A DNA stretch of 64,000 nt from Bin5 sp965242905 (GTDB lineage Bacteria > Chloroflexota > Anaerolineae > Caldilineales > Caldilineaceae). The position numbers were made by a program, and so were the translations under genes. A model generated the notes under the pieces. It searched no databases. It was given only the letters and a program-made list of their open reading frames with translations, and was not told the origin of the DNA. This document shows positions 23,882 through 32,359 of the stretch, in pieces; position 1 is the stretch's first letter; every line of letters begins with the position of its first letter. The stretch lies in assembly GCA_965242905.1 (NCBI GenBank), contig CBDETM010000002.1, positions 1,984,001 to 2,048,000 on the forward strand, written 5' to 3'.

Positions 23882-25729
23882 ATGAGCAACTGGTTTCAGA
23901 TCCTGCGCGAGCAGCTGCAACTCCCCAATATCGCCGCAGACGGGACGGCCGTCCCCTTTGGCATCACCGGCATCGCGCCCGAGGCCTGGCATGTGGCCGG
24001 GATAGAGAGCGCCGGTAATTCAGAGCACGTTCTGACTGCCCGTACCGGCGACGGCGCCGAAGTCCAGTGGCACATGCGCTTCTTCGCCGACACCCGCGCC
24101 GTCGAATGCTGGGGCACGCTCACCAACCGGGGCAGCCGGCCGCTGCAAAACCTGAGCGAATGTCTCACCTGGGATCTGGACCTTCTGCTCCAGCCGGCCT
24201 TCGGCGAGCCGTGGGTCCGCCAGGTGAACGGCGTGCAGTTTCTGGCCAACTTCTTCCCACCCCACGACTTTGCCATCGTCGACCGCCAGCTGCTGAAGAC
24301 GCCGCAGGTCTACGCCCCCCTGGCCATTATGGCGGGCGAAGGCGGCCGTCCTTCCGACGGTCATCTGCCCTGCGCCATCATCTGTGAAGAGTTCCGCAGC
24401 CAGGGCATTGCGCTCTTTCTCGAATGGTCCGGCCTCTGGCGCATGAGCCTGACGCAGGAGACGCGCGAGGTCAACGACCCCGATACACCCTGGCCGGTGC
24501 GCCTGCAGGCCGGTCTCTGGGGCCTGGCGCTGCATCTGCAACCGGGCCAGTCTCTGCCGCTTCCGCGTGTCCTCCTCACAGCCTTCGACGGCGACCTCGA
24601 TGACGGCGGCAACGCCCTCCGCCGCCACATCCGCCGCCATGTCATGCCCTCCCTGGGCGGCGAAGAGGTCCTGCCCCCGGCCACCTTCAATCACTGGTTC
24701 GCATTCTCCAACGACTACTCCGACCAGAGTCTCAGGCCCGCGGTCGACGCTTCCGCCGCGGCCGGCCTTGAGTACTTCTGCGTGGACGGCGGCTGGTTCG
24801 CCGGCGACTTCCGCGACGGCATCGGCAACTGGAGCGAGGGCGATCCCAAAAAATTTCCCAACGGTATCGCACCCTTCGCCGATTACGTGCGCTCCAAGGG
24901 GCTGAAATACGGCACCTGGTTCGAGCCGGAGTGGGCCAACAAGGACAGCGAAATCTACCGCGCCCACCCGGACTGGTTCTGGGAGACGCCCGAACGGCCG
25001 CCGGTCATGCGGCCAGCCTTCCCCTTTCAGCACCCCGAATTCGCCCTTATCAACCTGGGCCTGCCCGAGGTGCGCCAGTGGTGGCTGGACCGGATCGTGC
25101 GCGCCTATGAGGAGTGGGGCGTGCGCTGGATTCGCTGGGACTACAACCAGGACCCGCGCTCGAACTGGGAGCAGGGCGTGCCGGTCGGCGAGATCGGCTG
25201 GCGCCAGGTCCAGCATGTGCAGGGCCTCTACCAGGTGCTGGACGACATTCTGGAGGCCTGCCCGGAACTCTTCATCGAACAGTGCGCCAGCGGCGGCCAT
25301 CGCATCGAGCTGGGCACCGTCCGCCGCGGCCACAGCTTCTGGATGAACGATCACACCACCCACTCGGCGATTATCCGCGCCCTGCAGCACGGCCTGAACA
25401 CCGTCCTGCCCGGCAACTACGCCAACACCAACATCTGCCAGCAGCGCCATGACTTCACCACCTACGACTACCTCTCCCACGCCGCCGGTGGATTCGGCTA
25501 CAGCGGAAAACTGTGGGAGGCGCCCGCCGCCGATTTCGAGCGCTACCGCGCCGCGGTCGCAGATTACAAGGCCTACCGGGAGCTCCTCCTGGGCGACTAC
25601 CGGCGCCCCACCGGCCAGCCGGCCAGCCCCGACGAATACGCCCAGGTGATCTTCAGCGACGGCGGACGCTCTGTTACAATGGAGTTCAATGCCGATTCTT
25701 CCGGCAGCGCCAGCCTGAGCATGGACTAG
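23882..25729 (+). CDS. Alpha-galactosidase-like glycoside hydrolase, GH36
   Basis: A 615-residue GH-D clan enzyme: an N-terminal beta-sandwich (about 1-270), a TIM barrel (about 280-540) and a C-terminal sheet. The barrel shows FCVDGGWFAGDF (about 299-310), GTWFEPEWANKDSEIY and WIRWDYNQDP, where Asp420 is the expected nucleophile. The usual acid/base aspartate of the SGGxRxD motif is a glutamate here (SGGHRIE, Glu476), an unusual substitution. AAGGAG precedes ATG 23882. It would release galactose from alpha-galactosides taken up by the upstream transporter; no signal peptide is seen, so it is cytoplasmic. Confidence 0.88.
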   Translation: MSNWFQILREQLQLPNIAADGTAVPFGITGIAPEAWHVAGIESAGNSEHVLTARTGDGAEVQWHMRFFADTRAVECWGTLTNRGSRPLQNLSECLTWDLDLLLQPAFGEPWVRQVNGVQFLANFFPPHDFAIVDRQLLKTPQVYAPLAIMAGEGGRPSDGHLPCAIICEEFRSQGIALFLEWSGLWRMSLTQETREVNDPDTPWPVRLQAGLWGLALHLQPGQSLPLPRVLLTAFDGDLDDGGNALRRHIRRHVMPSLGGEEVLPPATFNHWFAFSNDYSDQSLRPAVDASAAAGLEYFCVDGGWFAGDFRDGIGNWSEGDPKKFPNGIAPFADYVRSKGLKYGTWFEPEWANKDSEIYRAHPDWFWETPERPPVMRPAFPFQHPEFALINLGLPEVRQWWLDRIVRAYEEWGVRWIRWDYNQDPRSNWEQGVPVGEIGWRQVQHVQGLYQVLDDILEACPELFIEQCASGGHRIELGTVRRGHSFWMNDHTTHSAIIRALQHGLNTVLPGNYANTNICQQRHDFTTYDYLSHAAGGFGYSGKLWEAPAADFERYRAAVADYKAYRELLLGDYRRPTGQPASPDEYAQVIFSDGGRSVTMEFNADSSGSASLSMD

Positions 25730-25834
25730 CGAGGACCGAGAAATCCCGGAAGGGGAAGTCAGTCTCCGGCTTCTCCTCCCGTTTCCTCTTCAGACACACC
25801 ACCATCCATTCACAACCTGTACAGGCAACCGACC

Positions 25835-26590
25835 ATGACATTGACCGCGGCAAACGTTGAAAACAAGATCATCCTCATTACCGGCGGCGCACAGGGCATC
25901 GGCGGCGCGGCCGCGCAGTTGTGCGCCCAGCGCGGGGCTGAAGTGATCATCACCGACATCAAGGACGAAACCGGCGAGGCGCTCGCCGCGTCTCTGCAGG
26001 CCGAAGGCCACAAGGCCTGCTATGACAGGCTCGACGTGCGCTGCCACGAGGACGCGCAGCGGGTCTTCGGCCAGGTGAAAGAGCGCCACGGCCGCCTCGA
26101 CGTCCTCATCTGCTCTGCCGGCGTTCTGCGGGGCCCCAATCTGATGCCCGACGCCTTCCCTGTCGACGTCTTCGACGACGTGATCGCGGTCAACGTGCGC
26201 GGCGTCTTCCTCTGCGTCAAGGAGGCCTACCCACTGCTTGAGGCCAGCGGAAAGGGTGTGGTTCTATTGGTCGGCTCGGGAGCGGGCGTCACCGGCGCCA
26301 GCTCTTCGATCGCCTACGGCACCAGCAAGGGCGCGGTCAATGGCATGGGCATGACGCTGGAAAACCATCTGCGGGACAAGGGCATCCGCGTCAACGTCGT
26401 CTGCCCCGGCGGCATCGAGACCGAACTGAAACTGCGGCAGATGCGCGAGTCGGCTGAGGCCCAGGGCCAGGCGTTCGACCTGGAAGACGCCCGCTCCCAC
26501 TTGGGAGACCCCGAAGGCGTCGGCGAGGCCCTGGCCTTCCTCGCCTCCGACGACGGCCGCTATGTGCGGCGCAACCTCTTTACACGCTGA
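25835..26590 (+). CDS. Short-chain dehydrogenase/reductase
   Basis: A 251-residue classical SDR. The Rossmann glycine motif is ITGGAQGIGGA (about 13-23), the NAG-type segment reads ICSAGVL (about 90-96), and the catalytic Ser-Tyr-Lys is in GASSSIAYGTSKGA (about 151-164, Y-x-x-x-K). It lies in the galactoside operon between the GH36 and GH4 genes and could oxidise a released sugar or polyol with NAD(P). The C-terminus (DGRYVRRNLFTR) differs from the usual YVTGQ...VDGG ending, as in a subset of sugar SDRs. Confidence 0.9.
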   Translation: MTLTAANVENKIILITGGAQGIGGAAAQLCAQRGAEVIITDIKDETGEALAASLQAEGHKACYDRLDVRCHEDAQRVFGQVKERHGRLDVLICSAGVLRGPNLMPDAFPVDVFDDVIAVNVRGVFLCVKEAYPLLEASGKGVVLLVGSGAGVTGASSSIAYGTSKGAVNGMGMTLENHLRDKGIRVNVVCPGGIETELKLRQMRESAEAQGQAFDLEDARSHLGDPEGVGEALAFLASDDGRYVRRNLFTR

Positions 26591-26905
26591 CACTTGGCAC
26601 AGACGGGGAGCAGAGAGGACCGCTCCTCGTTTCCCTGTCCCCCTATCGTCTAGCCCCAGACTATTGAACAATACCTCCTCGCCAGGATGCCTTTCCTCTG
26701 TGGGGGTTCCCTTCAATTGTCGTATAATGGAATGCACTGATTACAGGGCGCACTGTCAGCAACCCGCGCCCTTCAATTGTCGTATATTGGAGTGCACTGA
26801 TAGCAGAGCGCACTGCAAGAAATCCGCACCCTTCAACGTCTTCGCGCAACCCGGGCCGGGCGACAGGCACCAGGCAGCGTGCCAGGCCATAAGGAGAACC
26901 ACTTC
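26591..26905. other. 315-bp intergenic region before GH4 gene
   Basis: No gene seen. It holds a 60-bp tandem repeat (26709-26837) and the AAGGAG site of the GH4 gene. Confidence 0.6.
26709..26837 (+). repeat. 60-bp tandem repeat upstream of the GH4 gene
   Basis: Two units with exact 60-bp period begin at 26709 and 26769 (each CCCTTCAATTGTCGTATA...), followed by the first nine bases of a third at 26829. The first unit contains TATAAT (26723-26728) and the second TATATT at the same place, so a promoter or operator may have been duplicated. Confidence 0.85.
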
Positions 26906-28465
26906 ATGCCGATAAAAATCGCAATGATCGGGGCCGGTTCGATCGGCTTCACCCGCAAGCTGATGCACGACATTCTCGCCGTGCCCGAGCTGGCCGGCAC
27001 CCACTTCGCCTTTATGGACATCAACGCCGGCAATCTCGACATGGTGATGCAGCTGGCGCAGCGGGACATCGACGCCAACGAGCTGCCCGCCACCATAACG
27101 CCCACAACCGACCGCCGCGAAGCCATCACCGACGCCGACTACGTGATCTCAGTCGTGCGCCAGGGCGGGCTCGACGCCTTCCAGCTCGATATCGACATCC
27201 CGCTCAAGTACGGCATCGACCAGTGCGTCGGCGACACCATCTGCGCCGGCGGCATCATGTACGGCCAGCGCACCATCCCGGCCCTGCTCGACGTCTGCGC
27301 CGACATCCGCGCCGTGGCCAAGCCCGACGCCCTCTTCCTCAACTATTCCAATCCGATGGCCATGAACGTCTGGGCCTGCAACCAGTACGGCGACGTGCGC
27401 ACGGTCGGCCTCTGCCACGGTGTGCAGGGCGGCCACTGGCAGATCACCCGCTGCATCGAGGAATGGGCCAAACGGGAGGGCCTGATCGCAGCCGATGAAT
27501 CGGTGCACCGCGATGAGGTCGATATCATCTGCGCCGGCATCAACCACCAGACCTGGTACACCCAGGTCCAGTGGCGGGGCATCGACATGGTGCCGCTCAT
27601 GCTGGAGTTGTTTGAAGGCCACCCGGAATACCCCACCACCGAGAAGCTGCGCATCGACATGATCCGCCGCTTCGGCTACTACACCACCGAATCCAACGGC
27701 CACGTCAGCGAATATGTGCCCTGGTACCGCAAGCGCCCCGACGAGATCAACGACTGGATCGACCTCTCCCGCTGGATAAACGGCGAGACCGGCGGCTATC
27801 TGCGCGTCTGCACCGAAGGCCGCAACTGGTTCGAGACCGACTTCCCCAACTGGATGAAGCAGGAGCCGCCCACCATCGCGCCCGACCGGCGCAGCGAAGA
27901 GCACGGCTCCTATATCATCGAAGGGCTGGAGACGGGGCGTCCCTACCGCGGCCACTTCAACATCATCAACCAGGGCCACATCACCAACCTGCCCGACGGC
28001 TGCTGCATCGAGATTCCCGGCTACGTCGACAAAAACGGCATGAACATGCCCGTCGTCGGCGACCTGCCCCTGGCCTGCGCCGCCACCTGTGCCGCAAGCG
28101 TCCAGGTTCAGCGTATGGCCGTCGAGGCGGCCGTCCACGGCGATGTCATGCTGCTCAAGCAGGCCATGCTGCACGACCCCCTCACCGCGGCCGTCTGCAA
28201 CCCCGAAGAGATCTGGCAGATGACCGATGAGATGCTAGTCGCCCAGGCGCGCTGGCTGCCGCAGTACCAGGAGCATGTCCCCGCGGCGCAGGCCCGGCTG
28301 GATGAGGCTGAGCGCAACAATACCCGCTCGCAGCTGCGGGAGAACTGGAAAGGCGCGGCGCGCCTCCACACAAAGAGTGTCGCCGAAATGGCCCAGGACA
28401 AAGCCGCGGCCACCATGAACGCCGCGGCCGCCGATAAAGGCGAGATGACCAAGGAACCGGCCTGA
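26906..28465 (+). CDS. Family 4 glycosidase, alpha-galactosidase type (MelA-like)
   Basis: A 519-residue GH4 enzyme. It uses NAD+ and a divalent metal for redox-elimination cleavage of alpha- or beta-glycosides. The N-terminal Rossmann motif is IGAGSIGF (8-15); NYSNPM (146-151), Cys170 in GLCHGVQ and His214 in GINHQTW supply the metal ligands expected for the family. ATG 26906 has AAGGAG at a good distance. The C-terminus beyond about residue 440 is longer and Ala-rich compared with the usual 430-480 residues. A galactosidase role fits the neighbouring GH36 gene, but a glucuronidase or glucosidase is possible. Confidence 0.9.
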   Translation: MPIKIAMIGAGSIGFTRKLMHDILAVPELAGTHFAFMDINAGNLDMVMQLAQRDIDANELPATITPTTDRREAITDADYVISVVRQGGLDAFQLDIDIPLKYGIDQCVGDTICAGGIMYGQRTIPALLDVCADIRAVAKPDALFLNYSNPMAMNVWACNQYGDVRTVGLCHGVQGGHWQITRCIEEWAKREGLIAADESVHRDEVDIICAGINHQTWYTQVQWRGIDMVPLMLELFEGHPEYPTTEKLRIDMIRRFGYYTTESNGHVSEYVPWYRKRPDEINDWIDLSRWINGETGGYLRVCTEGRNWFETDFPNWMKQEPPTIAPDRRSEEHGSYIIEGLETGRPYRGHFNIINQGHITNLPDGCCIEIPGYVDKNGMNMPVVGDLPLACAATCAASVQVQRMAVEAAVHGDVMLLKQAMLHDPLTAAVCNPEEIWQMTDEMLVAQARWLPQYQEHVPAAQARLDEAERNNTRSQLRENWKGAARLHTKSVAEMAQDKAAATMNAAAADKGEMTKEPA

Positions 28466-28485
28466 TTCAGAACCAAGGAGTCAAC

Positions 28486-29256
28486 ATGTCAATCAAACTG
28501 ACCCAGGAGCAGCTCGACAGCTACCGGAGCAACGGCTATCTGGTCGTCGAAGGACTGCTCGATTCCGACGAAGTCGAGGGGCTGCGCACCCGTATGCGCG
28601 AATATACCCACGGCGGCCGCTCGCAGGAGCGGATTAGTGTGCAGATCGAACCGCGCGTCCAGCGCGGCGAGCTGCACGTCGATGAGCCCGGCGACGGCAT
28701 CCGCAAAATCGACGGCCTGGTCGAGTCCGACGATCGTTTCAACGCGCTCGGAAGCAACGGAAACATCATCAGCGTACTGGAACAGATCATCGGCCCGGAC
28801 ATCAAGATGTTCCGCAACGCCGTCCTGCTGAAACCGCCCGAAGTCGGTTCCGCCAAGGGCATGCACCAGGATTCACCCTACTGGCCGATCGAGCCCATGG
28901 ATCTCTGCTCCTGCTGGTTCGCATTCGACGACGCCACCGAAGAAAATGGCTGCATGGCCGTCATACCCGGCAGCCACAAGTGGGGCCCGCAGCCCCACAT
29001 CGACGTGACCGACGACTACGTGGTCGATCCCGAGTACTATGACGAGGCCGACATGCAGTTGGCGCCGGTGAAGGCTGGCGGCGGGCTCTTCTTCCACTCG
29101 CTCCTGCTCCACTACACCGCGCCCAACCGCTCCGACCGCTGGCGCCGCGCCATCGCGCTCTCCTACATGTCTTCGCGTTCCACGTACACCAGGGACGGCG
29201 AGGGGCCGGTTTACCACCATATCCAAGGCCGGACATTTGACGGCTGCGTCCGTTAA
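28486..29256 (+). CDS. Phytanoyl-CoA dioxygenase-family protein (Fe(II)/2OG oxygenase)
   Basis: A 256-residue PhyH-type oxygenase. The family start LDSYRSNGYLVVEGLLDSDE (residues 8-27) is clear. The iron ligands are probably His-x-Asp in GMHQDSPYW (about 126-134) and the distal His in FFHSLLLHYT (about 204-213). An Arg in APNRSD, just downstream, would bind 2-oxoglutarate. AAGGAG precedes the start. It closes the galactoside operon, 20 bp after the GH4 gene. Substrates of bacterial PhyH proteins are mostly unknown. Confidence 0.9.
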   Translation: MSIKLTQEQLDSYRSNGYLVVEGLLDSDEVEGLRTRMREYTHGGRSQERISVQIEPRVQRGELHVDEPGDGIRKIDGLVESDDRFNALGSNGNIISVLEQIIGPDIKMFRNAVLLKPPEVGSAKGMHQDSPYWPIEPMDLCSCWFAFDDATEENGCMAVIPGSHKWGPQPHIDVTDDYVVDPEYYDEADMQLAPVKAGGGLFFHSLLLHYTAPNRSDRWRRAIALSYMSSRSTYTRDGEGPVYHHIQGRTFDGCVR

Positions 29257-29320
29257 AACGGCTGCGGCCACCGTTCAGCTTTTGCATGTGCTTTGGCCGC
29301 TCGATTAAGGAGTGAAATTT

Positions 29321-30058
29321 ATGGAGTATCGTATCGAAGGCACAACTTTGCCGGTCGTCACGGTTACACTTACCCCCGGCCAGCGCATCTACTCATCCTC
29401 CGGTGGCATGAGCTGGATGACGCAGGACGTGGAGATGGACACCAATACCGGCGGTGGTCTGGGGAAGATGTTCAAACGCGCCCTCTCCGGCGAATCCCTC
29501 TTTGTCGTCGACTACTACGTCGAACGGGGCGAGGGCGAGGTCGCCTTTTCCGCGGAGTTCCCCGGCAAGATCCTCAATCTTGATCTGGCCGACGGTCAGT
29601 CGTACATTGTGCAGAAGGACGCCTTCATGTGCGCCGATAAGAGCGTCGATCTGGACATGCACTTCCGCAAGCGGCTCGGCGCCGGCCTCTTCGGCGGCGA
29701 GGGCTTCATACTGCAGCGGCTGACCGGCCCCGGCCGCGCCTTTGTCAACTTCGACGGCGAGATCCTCGTCAAGGAGCTGCAGGCGGGCGAGCTGCTGCGC
29801 GTCGACACCGGCCACGTGGCCATGTTCGAGCCGACCGTCGATTTCGACGTCGAAATTGTGCGCGGCTTCAAAAACATCCTGCTCGGCGGCGAAGGCCTCT
29901 TCCTCGCGACCCTGCGCGGGCCGGGCAAGGCCTACCTGCAGACTATGCCCATGGATAAACTGGCACAGAAGATCGCCCAGTACATGCCCCAGGTCGGTGG
30001 CAAGGGCGCCAGCGGCGGCACCAACGTCGATTTTGGTCAGCTGTTCGGAGGGCGCTAG
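29321..30058 (+). CDS. AIM24/TIGR00266-family protein
   Basis: A 245-residue protein built almost wholly of short beta-strands with G-x-G and L/V-x-x-G-E turns (GEVAFSAEFPGKIL, GEILVKELQAGELLRVDTG), as in the TIGR00266/AIM24 family. Three phytase-like beta repeats are readable at about 10-85, 85-150 and 150-215. In yeast, AIM24 is a mitochondrial inner-membrane organiser; bacterial function is unknown. AAGGAG lies eight bases before ATG 29321; GTG 29312 in the same frame is less likely. No clear link to its neighbours. Confidence 0.88.
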   Translation: MEYRIEGTTLPVVTVTLTPGQRIYSSSGGMSWMTQDVEMDTNTGGGLGKMFKRALSGESLFVVDYYVERGEGEVAFSAEFPGKILNLDLADGQSYIVQKDAFMCADKSVDLDMHFRKRLGAGLFGGEGFILQRLTGPGRAFVNFDGEILVKELQAGELLRVDTGHVAMFEPTVDFDVEIVRGFKNILLGGEGLFLATLRGPGKAYLQTMPMDKLAQKIAQYMPQVGGKGASGGTNVDFGQLFGGR

Positions 30059-30129
30059 TCGGTTCCTGACTGCTCGCAACGTAGTAAACGGGAGAGCAGG
30101 AGCCACTACGGGAACGTCAGAGATCAGAG

Positions 30130-30366
30130 GTGACTGTGTTCACGTGCGCGGTCTGTCATGCTGAAGAGTGCCGGGACGAACTCGTGACCGAACCCTTTCA
30201 GATCGATGGACAGTATGTGTTCGTAGAAAGGATTCCAGCTGTGGTCTGTGCCCGTTGCGGGGAAGAATCTTTCAGCAGCGGCACAACGGAAAAGATTCGT
30301 CTCCTGGTTCATAGCCAGGCAGAATCCACGAAGCCCAATGCCATGCCGGTACTCAAGTTTGAATAG
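30130..30366 (+). CDS. YgiT-type zinc-finger protein (orphan MqsA-like antitoxin)
   Basis: A 78-residue protein with two CxxC pairs, C6-x2-C9 (CAVC) and C39-x2-C42 (CARC), forming the zinc ribbon of the MqsA N-terminal domain. No C-terminal XRE helix-turn-helix is present, so it is of the short YgiT class that is usually paired with a DUF4258 or MqsR-type toxin. No toxin-like frame exists in the 70 bp upstream or directly downstream. GTG 30130 or GTG 30136 could be the start; AGAGG lies close to the first. Confidence 0.8.
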   Translation: MTVFTCAVCHAEECRDELVTEPFQIDGQYVFVERIPAVVCARCGEESFSSGTTEKIRLLVHSQAESTKPNAMPVLKFE

Positions 30367-30415
30367 TATAGCGACTGCAGGACCTGTATAGCTTGGCTGT
30401 CGGGCGAAAACTGCT

Positions 30416-30742
30416 CTAACGAGATACCTCGACAAGAGGTTCGATGGCGCTGGTATCAATCTTGGTCCGGGCGACGTCCAGGTCGTACATGCGCTGCAGG
30501 TTCAGCCAGAAGTCGGGAGTCATCCCCAGGGCCTTTCCGATGCGCAGCGCAGAGTCCGCAGTAATCGACCGGCGGCCATGCACGACTTCATGGATACAAA
30601 TCGCTGGAACGCCTATCGTCTTGGCCAGGCGGGATTGTGAGATGTCCAACTCCTGCAATATCTCCGTTAAATGCTCCCCTGGATGAATCGGCTCGGCAGG
30701 GCCCGGAGCATGCCCCGCGTTGTCGTTTGATTCGGTGCGCAA
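30416..30742 (-). CDS. higA: HigA-family addiction-module antitoxin (orphan)
   Basis: A 108-residue protein with the HigA signature IHPGEHLTEILQELDISQ (about 19-36), then an HTH (SRLAKTIGVPAICIHEVVHG) and the GMTPDFWLNLQRMYDLDVAR segment. It should bind its own operator and neutralise a HigB RNase. Translation probably starts at TTG 30742, eight bases after GAGGAG. The HigB gene that should sit directly upstream is absent except for a seven-codon stub at 30756-30776. Confidence 0.88.
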   Translation of the reverse strand: MRTESNDNAGHAPGPAEPIHPGEHLTEILQELDISQSRLAKTIGVPAICIHEVVHGRRSITADSALRIGKALGMTPDFWLNLQRMYDLDVARTKIDTSAIEPLVEVSR

Positions 30743-30755
30743 GAGGTCTTCTCCT

Positions 30756-30776
30756 CAATGATAGTCGGCGATTTCA
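30756..30776 (-). pseudogene. HigB toxin C-terminal stub
   Basis: Minus-strand codons read E-I-A-D-Y-H-stop, the exact type of ending found in HigB toxins (VEIVDYH-stop), placed 13 bases before the HigA start where a HigB gene would end. The bases further upstream contain an in-frame stop, with a faint match (TICHRS) one base out of frame, so the rest has decayed or been deleted. Confidence 0.5.
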
Positions 30777-30856
30777 ATTTATCGATCCGAGACCGATGGC
30801 AGATGGTACATCTCCAGGGGAATTGACACTTCACCTCAACCAGCCATTCCTACCGT

Positions 30857-30880
30857 AGGGGCACCCCTTGTGGGTGCCCT
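30857..30880. repeat. Intergenic hairpin GGGCACCC...GGGTGCCC
   Basis: A GC-rich hairpin (AGGGGCACCC, TTGT-type loop, GGGTGCCCT) between HigA and the ligase gene. It resembles the hairpin at about 4531-4551 in general form but not in exact sequence. Confidence 0.4.
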
Positions 30881-30976
30881 GGTGGTTGCTTGTGGGCCCC
30901 CGTGTCCCTCTGTGCCCCCGTGGATATTCCGGGTCTTGCCTTTGCATATCCCGGTTCATGCAAACGTCAACGAGTC

Positions 30977-32359
30977 TTAATAGCTCTCCAGATCAGTAAA
31001 CTCTATCAGCCCCTCCAATCCCTCCTCTGCAAAGACCCGCCGCACACGCTGCGCCGGGTTCTCCTTCCGCTCCAGCCGCTGCCATAAAGGAGCCAGCATC
31101 CGCTCTTCCCCGTAGCCGCGGCGGGCAAGAGCGGCCGCGACCAGTTCAAGAATGTCGGCCAGGAATCCGGGCACCGGCTCAGGCGCGGTCAGACCGGCGC
31201 GGACTACTTGCTCGTGGTACTGTTGCATGCGCGGCCAGCACTCAGCGAGAGGAATAGATTTCCCCCTCTCCTCACCAGCCGGCGCGAACGCTGTCTTCAT
31301 GTAATTGGTAATCTCCTCACGCCCCTCGACCAACCCCAGATAAAGTGCAGTCGCAGCCATCATTTCGTCCGGCGGCTGCTGGCAGGCCGGGCGCAGCTCG
31401 ACCGTGCCGTAGGCGGTGCGCAAACGAGCGCTGTGCCAGATATAGTGATCGTGCAGCAAAAAGGCGTCGAAACAGCCGGGCGAGAGAGCCGCACCCTCAC
31501 TTCCTGCCATTCCAAAGTCGTCGCGCAATACCTCGGCGAAAGGCCGCCCATCAGGCAGCAAACGCTCTCCTTCGCGGTACAGCAGAGCGGGCATCCGGCT
31601 GAGGCAGGCGACAAAGTCCGTAAGGTCGGCGTAGGGGCGGGCGATCATGCCGTGGCGTTCGCCGTAGAGAGCACTGATCATACGCCCTTCGCGCCCGGAG
31701 CAGTCGCCGGTCAGCGCGCCGGCAACAACCGGCGAATTGGCGCACAGGGCGACCACAACCGGCGCCATCAAGATGGCGAAATTGAGAACGCTGACCGCCT
31801 CATCGCGGCTGACATCGACGTGCGTCTGGTCGCTGGCTGTCACGGTGTACCAGATCCAGTCGTCGCCCATAATGTCGGCGAGCGCGTGATAGCGCTGTTT
31901 GGGCGACAGCAGGTCCCGCGTAGCCGGGCTCAGCGGCTGCACGCCATACCCCAGCACTCGCCACCCCAGCTGCGCCGCGGCCCGCACCAGCCGCTCCACA
32001 GCTGTGCGGAAGGCGGTCTCCAGTTCAAAAAGGGTGGCGTAGGGACCGACGTTGAGTTCGATCGTACCCTTGCCCACCTCGAGCGCGTAGCTGTAGGCGG
32101 CGCCGTCGAGACCGACAATCAGGTCGGTGTTTACGGCATCCCACTTGACCTTGAGAGGAGAGAGGGAAGAACCTTCGCCTGTCTCACCCGCCATTAGTAG
32201 AGGCCACAGCCGGTCCATATCGGCGGCGTGTCCGCTTTGATCGACGACAGGGAATTCGGCTTCGCGGCCGACCGTGCGGGGGCCTTGCAGTTGCGTGGGA
32301 AAGTGCGCGGCGAAGCGGTCGGCCAGGGCTTCGTATGCCCGGTGCAGTGAAGACTCCAC
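30977..32359 (-). CDS. Glutamate-cysteine ligase-family (GCS2-like) protein
   Basis: A 460-residue ATP-grasp-like carboxylate-amine ligase. It has the substrate/metal Glu segment VGREAEFPVV (about 30-39), GKGTIELNVGPY (about 96-107), the Thr/His segment SDQTHVDVS (about 176-184) and TVELRPACQQPPDEM (about 318-332), the usual GCS2/EgtA order. The family joins glutamate to cysteine or similar amines. GTG 32359 shares its G with the TAG stop of the HAD gene (TAGTG), so translation is coupled. It is the third gene of an operon with a CobD/HisC-like aminotransferase and a HAD phosphatase; the joint product is unknown. Confidence 0.82.
   Translation of the reverse strand: MESSLHRAYEALADRFAAHFPTQLQGPRTVGREAEFPVVDQSGHAADMDRLWPLLMAGETGEGSSLSPLKVKWDAVNTDLIVGLDGAAYSYALEVGKGTIELNVGPYATLFELETAFRTAVERLVRAAAQLGWRVLGYGVQPLSPATRDLLSPKQRYHALADIMGDDWIWYTVTASDQTHVDVSRDEAVSVLNFAILMAPVVVALCANSPVVAGALTGDCSGREGRMISALYGERHGMIARPYADLTDFVACLSRMPALLYREGERLLPDGRPFAEVLRDDFGMAGSEGAALSPGCFDAFLLHDHYIWHSARLRTAYGTVELRPACQQPPDEMMAATALYLGLVEGREEITNYMKTAFAPAGEERGKSIPLAECWPRMQQYHEQVVRAGLTAPEPVPGFLADILELVAAALARRGYGEERMLAPLWQRLERKENPAQRVRRVFAEEGLEGLIEFTDLESY

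Noticed and set aside
26709..26837. A CRISPR-like repeat pair
   Set aside because: The units are contiguous 60-bp tandem copies with no unique spacers.
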